Shown: positions 53,620 to 62,993 of the stretch, one piece after another
Layout: the number at the start of each line of letters is the position of its first letter
Numbering within the stretch: position 1 is the first letter of the stretch
From: Bacillus thermotolerans
GTDB lineage: Bacteria; Bacillota; Bacilli; Bacillales; Domibacillaceae
Direction: 5' to 3'
Length of the DNA stretch: 64,000 nucleotides
NCBI RefSeq assembly: GCF_000812025.2
Contig: NZ_JWJE02000012.1
Coordinates: 1 to 64,000, forward strand
Made by a program: the position numbers and the translations under genes
Notes under the pieces: generated by a model
Told to the model about the DNA's origin: nothing
What the model saw: only the letters and a program-made list of their open reading frames with translations
The model's database searches: none

Positions 53620-54771
53620 TTATTCTGTTTCAGTTTCCTTCATTGCCCGTTCAGCAAGCATTTTATACGTAATGTCATCCATTGGCGGATTGTGCAAGCC
53701 GGCACGGACATTTTGCCAATAGCGGTGTAGAGGATTCTTCTCTGATAAGCTTCTTGCCCCCACAATTCTCATAGCCAAGTCGACTACCGTTATTGCTTGA
53801 TTCGTCACAAAGGTCTTGACTGTACCGATTTCTTCCTTGAAATGATGATGAGGATGTTGTTCATACTGCTCTGCCACGCCGTATAGAAAATGACGCGAGG
53901 CAAGAAGCAGCGTATCCATCTCACCAATCTGCTGCTGGATAGCCGGGACAGTGCCAATTGGCTTCCCAAGACTGGCCGGTCTGTAACCAGCCGCAAACTT
54001 AACGGCATAGTCCCGAGCCGCCCCGGCGATTCCTAAATAGCAGGCGGGTATATGAAGTGTCCAGCCAGTCCGCCGGCTTTTCTTCTCTTCTGTCACATAT
54101 TCATTTAAATAACCAGCGGGCACCTTCACTTCCTTCATAATCAAGTCATGACTTGCTGTTCCTCTCATCGCGACACTGTCCCATGTTTCGCGAATGGATA
54201 CTCCTTCCGCCTCGCGAGGAACCAAAAACACACCTGCCCTATCATCATTTTCTATAGAAGCTGTGACGAAAAGGTAATCTAATACAGGGGCTCCCGAAGT
54301 AAAGGTCTTTTCGCCGGTAATTACATAATATTGCCCGTCAGCTGATAGCTGAGCAGTGGTCGAAGGCTTGGCTCCCCGAAGCGGACTGCCAGCGTTGCGT
54401 TCGCTGGCAGCTGTGTTTATCAGGGCGCCGTCTCTTAGCTCCTTTGTTAAAAATGAGACGACTTCGTTATTCCAGTGCCGATGCTCAGCAAATTCCAGAA
54501 TGGCTCCCATATGCCAGCCAATCGTTAAGGCTGTTGATCCGCACCCCTTTGCTATCTGTTCCTGGCAAGCCAAAAACTCGCTTAACGAGCTTCCTCCTCC
54601 ACCGAATTCTTTCGGCAGTGTCAGTTTTGTGTAGCCCATTTTCTTTAGGTCATTAAAGTTATCATAAGGAAAGGAATTCAATTCATCCAGCTGGCTTTCT
54701 CTTTTTTGAAAATCAGACGTTTTCTCTTTTAATTTGCCTAAGATAGAAAGCTCCTGAAAGTTGTGTCTCAT
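53620..54771 (-). CDS. Acyl-CoA dehydrogenase family flavoprotein (YdbM-like)
   Basis: A 383-residue FAD enzyme of the acyl-CoA dehydrogenase fold: N-terminal helical domain (1-110), beta domain with ITGEKTFTSGAPVLDYLFVTA (about 145-240), and C-terminal helices. The usual catalytic Glu of the C-terminal domain is not obvious, as in YdbM and flavin monooxygenase-like relatives (DszC group). Substrate unknown. AAGGAG precedes the ATG. It lies between efp and spoIIIAA, where B. subtilis carries the small yqhV, so it seems inserted. Confidence 0.8.
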   Translation of the reverse strand: MRHNFQELSILGKLKEKTSDFQKRESQLDELNSFPYDNFNDLKKMGYTKLTLPKEFGGGGSSLSEFLACQEQIAKGCGSTALTIGWHMGAILEFAEHRHWNNEVVSFLTKELRDGALINTAASERNAGSPLRGAKPSTTAQLSADGQYYVITGEKTFTSGAPVLDYLFVTASIENDDRAGVFLVPREAEGVSIRETWDSVAMRGTASHDLIMKEVKVPAGYLNEYVTEEKKSRRTGWTLHIPACYLGIAGAARDYAVKFAAGYRPASLGKPIGTVPAIQQQIGEMDTLLLASRHFLYGVAEQYEQHPHHHFKEEIGTVKTFVTNQAITVVDLAMRIVGARSLSEKNPLHRYWQNVRAGLHNPPMDDITYKMLAERAMKETETE

Positions 54772-54827
54772 CTTTCTCCTTCTTTCTATTATTTCAATCA
54801 GTCTAGTCGGGATTTATGAGGATGTGT

Positions 54828-54861
54828 AAAAAGCTGCTCCTTCTGAAAGGAACAGCTTTTT
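54828..54861 (-). terminator. Terminator after efp
   Basis: AAAAAGCTG (54828-54836) pairs with CAGCTTTTT (54853-54861), with an inner CCTT/AAGG stem. A T run follows on the minus strand. It ends the aroQ-yqhT-efp transcript. Confidence 0.8.
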
Positions 54862-54872
54862 AGGTTGTTTAA

Positions 54873-55430
54873 TTACGCCCGAGAAACATAGCTGCCGTCA
54901 TCTGTGTTGACAACAAGTACGTCGCCTTCGTTAACAAAGAATGGTACTTGGACAGTTAAGCCTGTTTCAACAGTTGCCGGCTTTGTACCGCCGGAAGCTG
55001 TGTCACCTTTGATGCCCGGCTCTGTTTCAACTACTTTTAATTCTACTGTGTTTGGAAGCTCTACTCCAAGTGTTTCTGATCCGTACATCATAATAGATAC
55101 TTCCATATTTTCTTTAAGAAATTTCAGCTCATGTTCAATTTGTGAACCTGGCAATTCAATTTGCTCGTAGGAATCATTATCCATGAATACGTGCTGGTCG
55201 CCATTGGCATATAGGTATTGCATTCTGCGGTGATCAATTTGTGCTTTTCCTACTTTCTCACCCGCGCGGAACGTTTTCTCCTGGATGTTGCCATTACGCA
55301 AGTTGCGAAGCTTAGAGCGAACAAACGCCGCTCCTTTTCCCGGTTTTACGTGTTGGAAATCAACCACACGCCACAGACCGCCATCTACTTCAATTGTTAA
55401 ACCTGTGCGAAAATCATTAACTGAAATCAT
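54873..55430 (-). CDS. efp: Elongation factor P
   Basis: Helps the ribosome through polyproline stretches. 185 residues, three beta-barrel domains. The modification-site Lys32 lies in the loop KPGKGAAF (29-36), the bacillus type that in B. subtilis carries 5-aminopentanol. The C-terminal [15 protein letters not shown] signature is present. AGGAGG precedes the ATG. It follows the aminopeptidase gene by 19 bases. Confidence 0.96.
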   Translation of the reverse strand: MISVNDFRTGLTIEVDGGLWRVVDFQHVKPGKGAAFVRSKLRNLRNGNIQEKTFRAGEKVGKAQIDHRRMQYLYANGDQHVFMDNDSYEQIELPGSQIEHELKFLKENMEVSIMMYGSETLGVELPNTVELKVVETEPGIKGDTASGGTKPATVETGLTVQVPFFVNEGDVLVVNTDDGSYVSRA

Positions 55431-55449
55431 TTACGTTCCTCCTGTTTCT

Positions 55450-56511
55450 TTAAAGAATGAGTAATTCTTTCGTGGAATGCGTGAGCGTTTCGTTGCCATT
55501 TTTCGTAATTAACGTATCATCTTCAATGCGTACACCGCCAACACCCGGCAAATAAATGCCCGGTTCTACCGTCACAATCATTCCAGGCTCCAGCACGGTG
55601 TCAGAACGGAAGGAAAGAGTCGGCCCTTCATGCACTTCAAGACCGATGCCATGGCCTGTTGAATGGCCAAAGTAGTCGCCGTAGCCTTTTTCCGCAATAT
55701 AATCGCGGGTAATAGCGTCTGCCTCTTTACCGGTTAAACCAGCTTTAATCTCTTCCATGCCCTTCATCTGTGCATCCAGTACGACCTGATAAATTTCTTT
55801 CATCTGTTCAGGTGGCTCGCCAACCGCAACGGTACGGGTAATATCAGAAACATACCCTTTGTAATAAGCTCCGTAATCCAATGTAACCATATCGCCTGCT
55901 TCAATCACTTTATCGCTTGCTACCCCATGTGGGAGAGCAGATCGTTTGCCAGAAGCAACGATGGTATCGAATGAAGAAGAAGCAGCGCCCCATTTGCGCA
56001 TGAAAAATTCCAGTTCATTTGATACCTCAAGCTCTGTCACCCCGGGACGAATAAACTCAATAATATGCTTGAAGGCCGCATCGGCGATATCGGCCGCTTC
56101 CTTTAATATCTTAATCTCTGAATCATCCTTAATCAAGCGCAACTTTTCAATCAGGCCGCTGACTGGAACTAATTCTGCTGAAAAAGCCTTGTTCATCGTT
56201 TCATAAGATTGGAAAGTCGTATGTGCCTTTTCAAATCCGATACGCTTAATGCCCAGCTTTTCCGCCTGTTTCGCTGCTTCTTCGTACAACGGACCTTTAT
56301 GCTCCACAACCTGAAACTCCTTTGCTTGTGCTCCAGCTTGCTCAACGTAACGGAAATCAGTAATGAAAAGTGCTTGATCACTGGAGATAAGTGCTGCTCC
56401 GGCTGTTCCTGTAAAGTTCGTTATATAACGGCGATTGTATGGACTCATAACCAGCAGCCCATCGATCCCTTCCTTCTCCATCAGCGAACGCAGTTTATCG
56501 ATCTTTGACAT
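55450..56511 (-). CDS. yqhT: Xaa-Pro peptidase (M24B, YqhT)
   Basis: Dimetal aminopeptidase cleaving X-Pro bonds, 353 residues. Creatinase-type N-terminal domain (1-125) and pita-bread catalytic domain with metal ligands in VTLDYGAYYKGYVSDITR, GHSTGHGIGLEVHEGP, and VTVEPGIYLPG/VRIEDDTLI. ATG at 56511 follows GGAGAGGAAGAGG and overlaps the end of aroQ. An in-frame codon at 56562 is not supported. Confidence 0.93.
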   Translation of the reverse strand: MSKIDKLRSLMEKEGIDGLLVMSPYNRRYITNFTGTAGAALISSDQALFITDFRYVEQAGAQAKEFQVVEHKGPLYEEAAKQAEKLGIKRIGFEKAHTTFQSYETMNKAFSAELVPVSGLIEKLRLIKDDSEIKILKEAADIADAAFKHIIEFIRPGVTELEVSNELEFFMRKWGAASSSFDTIVASGKRSALPHGVASDKVIEAGDMVTLDYGAYYKGYVSDITRTVAVGEPPEQMKEIYQVVLDAQMKGMEEIKAGLTGKEADAITRDYIAEKGYGDYFGHSTGHGIGLEVHEGPTLSFRSDTVLEPGMIVTVEPGIYLPGVGGVRIEDDTLITKNGNETLTHSTKELLIL

Positions 56512-56959
56512 TTGCCTCTTCCTCTCCGTTGTTATGTATAAGCGCCTGCAAAGCAAGCTCATAGCCTAAAAAGCCTAAGCCAACAATTTGGCCGGCCGCT
56601 ACAGGCGCGATTACTGAGTGCTCGCGAAATGGCTCGCGTTTGTGAACATTGCTGATATGCACTTCAATTACAGGCATAGAAACAGAGGCTACTGCATCTC
56701 TAATGGCATAGCTGTAATGAGTGAAAGCCCCCGGGTTAAATATAACTCCCTCTACGCCTTCATCTTCCGCTGCATGCAGCCTATCAATAATTTCCCCTTC
56801 GTGGTTCGATTGAAACGCTTCTACATGGGCCCCCTTTTCCCTTGCTTGGGCTATGATCCGATTTTCTAAATCTTTTAATGTTTCATATCCGTAAATATCA
56901 GGCTCGCGTTTGCCTAGCCTGTTTAAATTGGGCCCATTTAATAAAAGTATCTTCCTCAT
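56495..56959 (-). CDS. aroQ: 3-dehydroquinate dehydratase, type II
   Basis: Third step of the shikimate pathway. 154 residues, dodecameric flavodoxin-like fold. Motifs LLLNGPNLNRLGKREPDIYG (catalytic Arg and Tyr), QSNHEGEIID, NPGAFTHYSYAI and EVHISNVHKREPFR are present, the His in HISN being catalytic. GGGGAGATG precedes the ATG. First of the aroQ-yqhT-efp unit. Confidence 0.95.
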   Translation of the reverse strand: MRKILLLNGPNLNRLGKREPDIYGYETLKDLENRIIAQAREKGAHVEAFQSNHEGEIIDRLHAAEDEGVEGVIFNPGAFTHYSYAIRDAVASVSMPVIEVHISNVHKREPFREHSVIAPVAAGQIVGLGFLGYELALQALIHNNGEEEANVKDR

Positions 56960-57025
56960 GTCATCTCCCCAATGCCGTTTTTAGTTACAGGAATATTTTA
57001 TCATATCTGAATTCTTATGGGCTAC

Positions 57026-57532
57026 TTAACCGTTTGCGTTTCCCCAATTCATCCGCTTCTCTTTCAGCAGATGTCTTTCATATCCATAAGAGATCGAATA
57101 CCCAATAAACAAGCCGTATAAAGCAAATAAGCTAAGGCTCGTGGACAATGTGTCTCTACTCATTTCCAGCCAGAAAGGAAGCGAAGGAAACAACGGAGAT
57201 AACAAAATGAAAAATACAGCCCACACCCCGATTCCAAACAGTATGCTTGTCCAGATCGTCTTGCTTTGCTTCAAGAAGAAATAGTAAGCAGCCGCTACGA
57301 TGAGCGATAGAATGGTATGAAAAATGATCCCGGCTAACACTTTATAAAAACCGCTGTGAAGTTTTGGGATATTGACATATTCTACGATCGCATTGATATC
57401 AAATGTCATAAAATGAAAATAAGCAGCCAATTGAGCGACTACACTCCATATAATCCCTCCAAATAACCCAATAGTTAACGCGTAGCTTAAAGGAAAGCTC
57501 GCCTCCGTCTCTTTTGCTTTGCCTCTTTCCAT
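57026..57532 (-). CDS. yqhR: Conserved membrane protein YqhR
   Basis: A 168-residue integral membrane protein with four hydrophobic helices (about 15-35, 55-82, 90-112, 125-150). No catalytic motif visible. Function unknown; in Bacillaceae it lies between aroQ and yqhQ, as here. GGAGGAG precedes the ATG at 57532. Divergent from yqhQ. Confidence 0.82.
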   Translation of the reverse strand: MERGKAKETEASFPLSYALTIGLFGGIIWSVVAQLAAYFHFMTFDINAIVEYVNIPKLHSGFYKVLAGIIFHTILSLIVAAAYYFFLKQSKTIWTSILFGIGVWAVFFILLSPLFPSLPFWLEMSRDTLSTSLSLFALYGLFIGYSISYGYERHLLKEKRMNWGNANG

Positions 57533-57594
57533 TTGGCTCCTCCTTCATATGAAATAAAAATCAATCTTACAGGTGATTCAGCTTTTATTTTTCC

Positions 57595-57623
57595 TTGATA
57601 CGAGATAGAATATGTATTATAGA
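57595..57623 (+). promoter_or_regulatory. Promoter of yqhQ
   Basis: TTGATA (57595-57600), 17-base spacer, TATAGA (57618-57623), 38 bases before the yqhQ start. Confidence 0.6.
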
Positions 57624-57661
57624 AGGTGTTTACATTTGTTAATCATGAAAGAGGGTATGAA

Positions 57662-58609
57662 ATGAGCAATCAAAAGCCAGTGTATGGCGGGCAGGCTCTT
57701 ATAGAAGGTGTTATGTTTGGCGGAAGGCATCATACTGTGACAGCTGTTCGCCGTAAAGATGACTCTATTGAGTTCTTTCACCTTCCCAGAAAACATAACC
57801 CCATTCTTCAAAAGCTGAAAAAGATCCCTTTCCTGCGCGGTATTGTCGCTCTTCTAGATTCAGCGGCTACCGGTTCAAAGCATTTGGACTTCTCCCAGGA
57901 CCGTTACGACCGGGACCCGAGTGAAGATGAGCAAATCAGGGAAGAAGCAGCAGAGCCTTCGAAATGGTCCATGATTCTAGGGGTCGCAGCTATCGGCATT
58001 CTTTCCTTCCTATTTGGCAAATTTGTATTTACGCTGATTCCTGTATTTCTTGCAGAACTGACGAGACCCGTTTTCTCCGGAGATATGGCTCAGATTTTAG
58101 TCGAAGGTGTGTTCAAGCTCATTCTCTTGCTTGCTTATATTTATTTCATTTCTATGACGCCGCTTATTAAGCGAGTATTTCAGTATCACGGGGCAGAACA
58201 TAAAGTCATTAACGCTTTTGAAAGCGGACGCCCGCTAACAGTGGAAAATGTGCAGGCAGCTTCAAGGCTCCATTACCGCTGTGGATCCAGCTTTATTTTA
58301 TTCACTGTCGTCGTAGGCATTTTCGTCTACATGCTCGTTCCTACTGACCCGCTTTATGTACGTGTTTTAAACAGAATCGCTCTTATCCCGGTGGTGCTCG
58401 GTATTTCCTTCGAGGTACTGCAGCTAACCAATAAGCTTCGCGACATACCTGTATTGCGCTTCCTTGGCTATCCGGGACTATGGCTGCAGCTTTTAACAAC
58501 AAAGGAGCCTGACAACAAGCAGGTAGAAGTAGCGATTGCTTCCTTTGAAAAACTGAAGGCTATGGAAGAAAATACGAAAAAAGGATTAAACACAGAGAAA
58601 ATTGTCTAA
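57662..58609 (+). CDS. yqhQ: DUF1385 membrane protein YqhQ
   Basis: A 315-residue membrane protein with the family start YGGQALIEGVMFGG, a hydrophobic block in the middle (about 120-185) and HGAEHKVINAFESG with the GSSFILFTVVV helix. Two further helices and RFLGYPGLWLQLLTTKEP complete the DUF1385 pattern. The earlier in-frame TTG at 57626 overlaps the likely +1 region; AGAGGG supports the ATG at 57662. Function unknown. Confidence 0.85.
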   Translation: MSNQKPVYGGQALIEGVMFGGRHHTVTAVRRKDDSIEFFHLPRKHNPILQKLKKIPFLRGIVALLDSAATGSKHLDFSQDRYDRDPSEDEQIREEAAEPSKWSMILGVAAIGILSFLFGKFVFTLIPVFLAELTRPVFSGDMAQILVEGVFKLILLLAYIYFISMTPLIKRVFQYHGAEHKVINAFESGRPLTVENVQAASRLHYRCGSSFILFTVVVGIFVYMLVPTDPLYVRVLNRIALIPVVLGISFEVLQLTNKLRDIPVLRFLGYPGLWLQLLTTKEPDNKQVEVAIASFEKLKAMEENTKKGLNTEKIV

Positions 58610-58654
58610 TATGTAAGTAATAGCTTTTTAACAGCTCGTTAGGAGGTGGCTTTT

Positions 58655-59032
58655 TTGACAATCCGCACAGTCATTACCTATACATTGATCGGACTCGCTG
58701 CTATCGGCTTGTTCTCCATGCTGTTCTATTCACCAGGAGCTTTACTTAGACAAATATTGATCTTCGCTATCACTGCGGTTGTTATTTATGGAATTTACCG
58801 TTTGATCGTACGCAACCGCAATGGCGGAGGACGGGCAGAAGACAAAGCATTTGCCAGAGCAGCCAAAGAATCGAAGAGACGCATGAAAATGAAGCAGCCT
58901 TCCTCCCCTTCATCCGCATCTCCGAAAAAACAGGCTTCTTCTAAAAGAAGACCGTTTCGCAAAAAAAGTGCTAATCACTTGAAAGTGATTGAAGGGAAGA
59001 AAGGAAAAAGAAACAACCGGGTGTCTTCATAA
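58655..59032 (+). CDS. yqhP: SA1362-family membrane protein YqhP
   Basis: A 125-residue protein with two N-terminal membrane helices (VITYTLIGLAAIGLFSMLF and ILIFAITAVVIYGIYRLIV) and a strongly basic Ser/Lys/Arg tail likely lying on membrane or nucleic acid. TTG at 58655 follows GGAGGTG by six bases; the GTG at 58646 lies within the ribosome site. It follows yqhQ, as in B. subtilis. Function unknown. Confidence 0.78.
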   Translation: MTIRTVITYTLIGLAAIGLFSMLFYSPGALLRQILIFAITAVVIYGIYRLIVRNRNGGGRAEDKAFARAAKESKRRMKMKQPSSPSSASPKKQASSKRRPFRKKSANHLKVIEGKKGKRNNRVSS

Positions 59033-59040
59033 TCCGATTG

Positions 59041-59913
59041 TTAATAACACCACCGCTTCAAAAAAGCTTCAGTATATTCGCGCCCCACATGAATAAGGGC
59101 GTCTTTTTTTTCGTCTGTTAGCTCAAAGTCTGTCGTACTAGCCTCTGTCACCGGAATAAAAATGATATCCTTTTCATGCCTTCTCGAAATATAACGGGCA
59201 TCGTGTGCGTCCTTCATCGTATAAAACATCGCACTCAGTAAATCAGCCCCTGTTTTCACCTTCCTCGGCACGTGTGTAGTTTTCGTACTAAGCTTTACTC
59301 CAAGAATAGGGCGCTTCCGTTTTTTTCTTTCATCAAAGAGAAAGAGCGGAAAGTTGCTCAGCATTCCTCCATCAACGATTAATGCTTTGCCATGGCGCAA
59401 AGGAATCTTAACGGGCTGAAAGAAGTATGGAAGGGCACAGCTCATCCTGACCGCCTTGGCAACAGAGAAGGTATAAGGATTGATATTGTACGAGGGCAAA
59501 TCGTCTGGAAGGACGAGTATTCGTCCATTTGTAATATCGGACGTAACAATTCTCAAAGCCTCAGGCGGCAAGTCACCAAAGGTGCGCAGGCCCCTTAGAG
59601 CCAGTTTTTCCTCCAGCCACCTTTCCAGCTTCTTCCCTTTATATAAACCAAGGGTGAAATAAATTTTCAGCCAGCGGATTAACGGAAAGTCAAAAGGCGT
59701 ATCGTCCAGCAAGTGCTCAGCGCTGACTTCTCTCATCATGAGCTGTAACTCCCTGCTTGTATAGCCAGCCGCAATAAAAGCGGCAATCATCGACCCAGCA
59801 CTCGTGCCTGCCAGCCTGACAAATGAAATCCCTCTTTTTTCCAGCGCCTCATAGGCACCTACTAAAGCGAGCCCTTTCATGCCTCCCCCAGAAAACACCC
59901 CATCTATTTTCAT
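59041..59913 (-). CDS. yqhO: Patatin-like phospholipase YqhO
   Basis: Serine hydrolase of the patatin/RssA family, 290 residues. Oxyanion loop GGGMKG (9-14), nucleophile Ser38 in GTSAGS, and catalytic Asp in VDGGM near residue 178. No signal peptide. Likely acts on membrane lipids; exact substrate unknown. ATG at 59913 follows GGAGAG. Convergent with yqhP. Confidence 0.87.
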   Translation of the reverse strand: MKIDGVFSGGGMKGLALVGAYEALEKRGISFVRLAGTSAGSMIAAFIAAGYTSRELQLMMREVSAEHLLDDTPFDFPLIRWLKIYFTLGLYKGKKLERWLEEKLALRGLRTFGDLPPEALRIVTSDITNGRILVLPDDLPSYNINPYTFSVAKAVRMSCALPYFFQPVKIPLRHGKALIVDGGMLSNFPLFLFDERKKRKRPILGVKLSTKTTHVPRKVKTGADLLSAMFYTMKDAHDARYISRRHEKDIIFIPVTEASTTDFELTDEKKDALIHVGREYTEAFLKRWCY

Positions 59914-60000
59914 GTAATGTCTCTCCTCTTTTCTCTTTTTACATGTGTATAAAAGATAGAAGTTGTCCTAGAAGAGAAAGGAAAAATTTTTTACATATAA

Positions 60001-60034
60001 AAAAGCGGCTTCCATATAAATGGAAACCGCTTTT
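60001..60034 (-). terminator. Terminator after nrdJ
   Basis: AAAAGCGG and TTCCAT pair with ATGGAA and CCGCTTTT, with one mismatch. A T run follows on the minus strand. It lies 77 bases past the nrdJ stop. Confidence 0.75.
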
Positions 60035-60110
60035 TTGCTCAATCATTGATGGACTGTTCTTTGCTTTGCCGCTCTGTAAACAGCCTATTGATTCAGTCAA
60101 GGACGACCAA

Positions 60111-62672
60111 TTACAAACCGCACTTCAGCTGAGCACCGCAGTTCGTGCACGTATTACATCCGCCTGCTTCTTCTACTGTTCCTTTGCGGCAGACTGGACA
60201 TGTATCGCCCACTTCACTGCCGATGGTTACATTCGTTGAGCGGATTTCTTGAATTGTGTCTACTAGAACAACATGATTCTCATGTTCTTTCTCAACGGGC
60301 TCTTCATTTGCATCAAAATCATTTTCTTCTGCTTTTAGCGTCAGGACTTGGGAGTCACGGCTGCCGTCTACGTACACCGTGCCGCCTTTCGCTCCGCCTT
60401 TGTACAAACGCTCGTACACTTTTTCCACCTGCTCTACAGTATAGCCGCGCGGAGCATTGACCGTTTTGGAAATGGAGCTGTCAATCCAGCGCTGGATCAC
60501 ACATTGGACATCTGCGTGTGCTTCAGGCTTCAAGCTCATAGCTGTCACAAACCACTCAGGCAGATTGTCCGGATCCGCTTCCGGATGACGATCCAAATAT
60601 TCCTTCACGATATCGGCCTTCACTTCGATAAACTTACCTAAGCGGCCGCTTCGATAGTAAGTGAAGGAGAAGTAAGGCTCCAATCCTGTAGATACACCCA
60701 CCATCGTACCTGTTGAGCCTGTCGGCGCTACAGTAAGCAAATGTGAATTCCGAATGCCATATTTAAGAACACCTTCGCGAACATCCTCCGGCATCTTCTT
60801 CATATAGCCTGTTTCAATAAACGCTTGGCGAAGACGCTTCGTTTCCTCTTCTGTTTCTCCTTCAAGGAACGGGAAGCTGCCTTTCTCCTTCGCTAGCTCA
60901 ATCGATGTTCTGTAAGCTGTTGCAGCGATTGTTTCGAATACTTTGTCTACCAGTTCGTTGCCCTCTGGAGATCCGTATTCCTTCTCACAATAAATCAGCA
61001 AGTCAGCCAGACCCATGACCCCAAGGCCTACACGGCGTTCGCCAAGCGCTTGCTTTCTGTTCTCTTCCAGGAAGTAAGGTGTTGCGTCAATAACATTATC
61101 CTGCATGCGCACACCCGTGCGGACGGTTTCTTTTAGCTTTTCAAAGTTCACCGTTTTTGTATCCTTGTCTGCCATTTCTGCCAGGTTCACAGCAGCTAAG
61201 TTACACACAGAAAACGGTGCGAGGGGCTGCTCGCCACATGGGTTTGTAGCCACTACTTTCTGTCCATACGCTTTGGCGTTCGTCATATCGTTAGCATTGT
61301 CGATAAAGAAAATACCCGGCTCTGCAGAGTACGTCGCACAAACATTGATCAGCTTCCATAGTTCTCGAGCTTTTATTTTGCGGTATGTGCGTACGGCATA
61401 ACCGAGCTTTTCCCATTCGCGCACATCGCCCACTTCATGCCAATGCTCATTATAATAATCCATTTCTTCTTTTGTATATTTCTCAACATCCGGGAAGCGG
61501 AGCTCATACTCTGTGTCATTTTCGACCGCTTCCATGAATTCTTTCGTCAAGCAGATAGAAATGTTTGCGCCTGTTAAGAACTCAGGATTGTGAACGGTAT
61601 ACGTTCCGCCTGTTCTTAATTTTTCTTCTGCATCTTTAATGATTTCAGCGCTGAATCCGCCGTATCCAGGAATGTTTTTGTAATTCACAACTCCTTGATA
61701 CATTGCTTCTTCACGCTCAGTCAGCGGCTTAAAGTTAAGCTTGTCTTTTGCCGCTTTTTTGATTTGTGCATCTTCTGTATTTTCAAGCAAATAGCGTAAA
61801 ATACGCGGGTTTTGCATTTTAGAGATAATGAATTCGATTACATCAGGATGCCAGTCCGCGAGCATAATCATTTGTGCACCACGTCTTGATCCGCCTTGTT
61901 CAACAAGGTGAGTCAGTTTAGCAATGTCATCGAGCCAGGATACAGACCCTGATGATTTTCCGTTTACGCCTTTAGCCAGCGTGTTGCGCGGGCGAAGCGT
62001 CGAACCATTCGTACCGACCCCGCCGCCGCGGCTCATAATCTCCATCACTTGTTTGCGGTGTTCAGAAATGCCCTCACGAGAGTCTGGAACGAACGGCATT
62101 ACATAGCAGTTAAAGTACGTAACATCCGTCTCGGCACCTGCTCCGTAAAGCACACGGCCGGCTGGGACAAAGTTCAGGCTCATTAATTCACGGTAAAACT
62201 TCTCAAACCATTCTTTTCTCTTTTCTTCCGTTTGTTCTACTGAAGCAAGGCCTGTTGCGTTACGTTTAGCAATTTGCTCGTAGTAAATTTCAAGCGGCTT
62301 CTCAATTACATCAAGCGGCCGGCGGATCATACCGCTTTCCTGTTCCTTCGGGTCATCCAGTGCAGCCCGGTATTCCTCATCTACAAGTACGTCTGCTTTG
62401 TTCTCTTCCCAGTCAATCTTCACGATAAATCCAAGGCCTCTCGCGGGAAACTTCGGATCCTCTTTGATGGTCAGCACAACAAAATCGCCTTCTGCCAATG
62501 TCACCTTCTCCGTATCCTTGAAGGAATAACGGTCGATCATTACAAGACGTGAGACACCTTTATGAGTGATCTTCATCTCTGGAGTGATGGGGTGGACTTG
62601 AGGGAAAACGCTGATGTCTTTATTCAGCCTATCAATGTTAACGGACATATTTTTTTGTGACGCAACAGACAT
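60111..62672 (-). CDS. nrdJ: Adenosylcobalamin-dependent (class II) ribonucleotide reductase
   Basis: Makes deoxyribonucleotides with a radical generated from coenzyme B12, no oxygen needed. 853 residues. Ten-strand barrel with FNCYVMPFVPDS, the Asn-x-Cys-x-Glu active loop (NPCGEQPLAPFS) and GSTGTMVG. A C-terminal zinc ribbon (CPVC...CNTCTNCG) holds redox cysteines. ATG at 62672 follows AAAGGAG; an earlier in-frame codon at 62705 lies in the promoter region. It occupies the place of mntR between yqhM and yqhO. NrdR-like boxes lie upstream. Confidence 0.94.
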   Translation of the reverse strand: MSVASQKNMSVNIDRLNKDISVFPQVHPITPEMKITHKGVSRLVMIDRYSFKDTEKVTLAEGDFVVLTIKEDPKFPARGLGFIVKIDWEENKADVLVDEEYRAALDDPKEQESGMIRRPLDVIEKPLEIYYEQIAKRNATGLASVEQTEEKRKEWFEKFYRELMSLNFVPAGRVLYGAGAETDVTYFNCYVMPFVPDSREGISEHRKQVMEIMSRGGGVGTNGSTLRPRNTLAKGVNGKSSGSVSWLDDIAKLTHLVEQGGSRRGAQMIMLADWHPDVIEFIISKMQNPRILRYLLENTEDAQIKKAAKDKLNFKPLTEREEAMYQGVVNYKNIPGYGGFSAEIIKDAEEKLRTGGTYTVHNPEFLTGANISICLTKEFMEAVENDTEYELRFPDVEKYTKEEMDYYNEHWHEVGDVREWEKLGYAVRTYRKIKARELWKLINVCATYSAEPGIFFIDNANDMTNAKAYGQKVVATNPCGEQPLAPFSVCNLAAVNLAEMADKDTKTVNFEKLKETVRTGVRMQDNVIDATPYFLEENRKQALGERRVGLGVMGLADLLIYCEKEYGSPEGNELVDKVFETIAATAYRTSIELAKEKGSFPFLEGETEEETKRLRQAFIETGYMKKMPEDVREGVLKYGIRNSHLLTVAPTGSTGTMVGVSTGLEPYFSFTYYRSGRLGKFIEVKADIVKEYLDRHPEADPDNLPEWFVTAMSLKPEAHADVQCVIQRWIDSSISKTVNAPRGYTVEQVEKVYERLYKGGAKGGTVYVDGSRDSQVLTLKAEENDFDANEEPVEKEHENHVVLVDTIQEIRSTNVTIGSEVGDTCPVCRKGTVEEAGGCNTCTNCGAQLKCGL

Positions 62673-62993
62673 AATCACAGCTCCTTTTTTCTCTACGAAT
62701 TTCATAAGGGATTCAATTCAACTATACCCATATATTCTAATAAAAAACCGGAACAAACACAACATATTGTGTTTGTTCCATTAGATTCATTACTATATAT
62801 TGATTTAAAACCATCTTTTTGTCAAGATGAAAAAGACTTGGAACCCTAGACAAAAAAGGGAATAACGCCGCCGATACGCTGTTATCGGCTTAAAAAGAAA
62901 ATTTTGCGTCATAAGCCCTTGTTAATCAACCTTTGGATTTTTCCGCAAAAAAAGAGAACAAGTCAAAAGACTGGTTTCCCTTTTTCGCGCAAT
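62673..62993. other. Intergenic region nrdJ - lipM
   Basis: No coding frame is convincing here. The stretch holds tandem NrdR-like boxes near nrdJ, a small GCCGATA/TATCGGC hairpin at about 62871-62890, and an imperfect hairpin with T-rich end at about 62948-62990 that may terminate lipM. No cobalamin riboswitch pattern was recognised. Confidence 0.6.
62757..62805 (-). promoter_or_regulatory. Tandem NrdR-like boxes upstream of nrdJ
   Basis: Box 1, ACACAACATATTGTGT (62757-62772), is a near-perfect match to the NrdR consensus. Box 2, TTACTATATATTGATT (62790-62805), is weaker. Their centres are 33 bases apart, about three helical turns, as expected for NrdR pairs. Box 1 is extended to a 13-base dyad (GGAACAAACACAA and complement). 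On the minus strand this dyad is followed by GG and a T run, so it may also work as a terminator. Confidence 0.7.

Noticed and set aside
62673-62993. Cobalamin riboswitch before nrdJ
   Set aside because: No B12-box; the structured part is explained by NrdR-like dyads and terminator hairpins.
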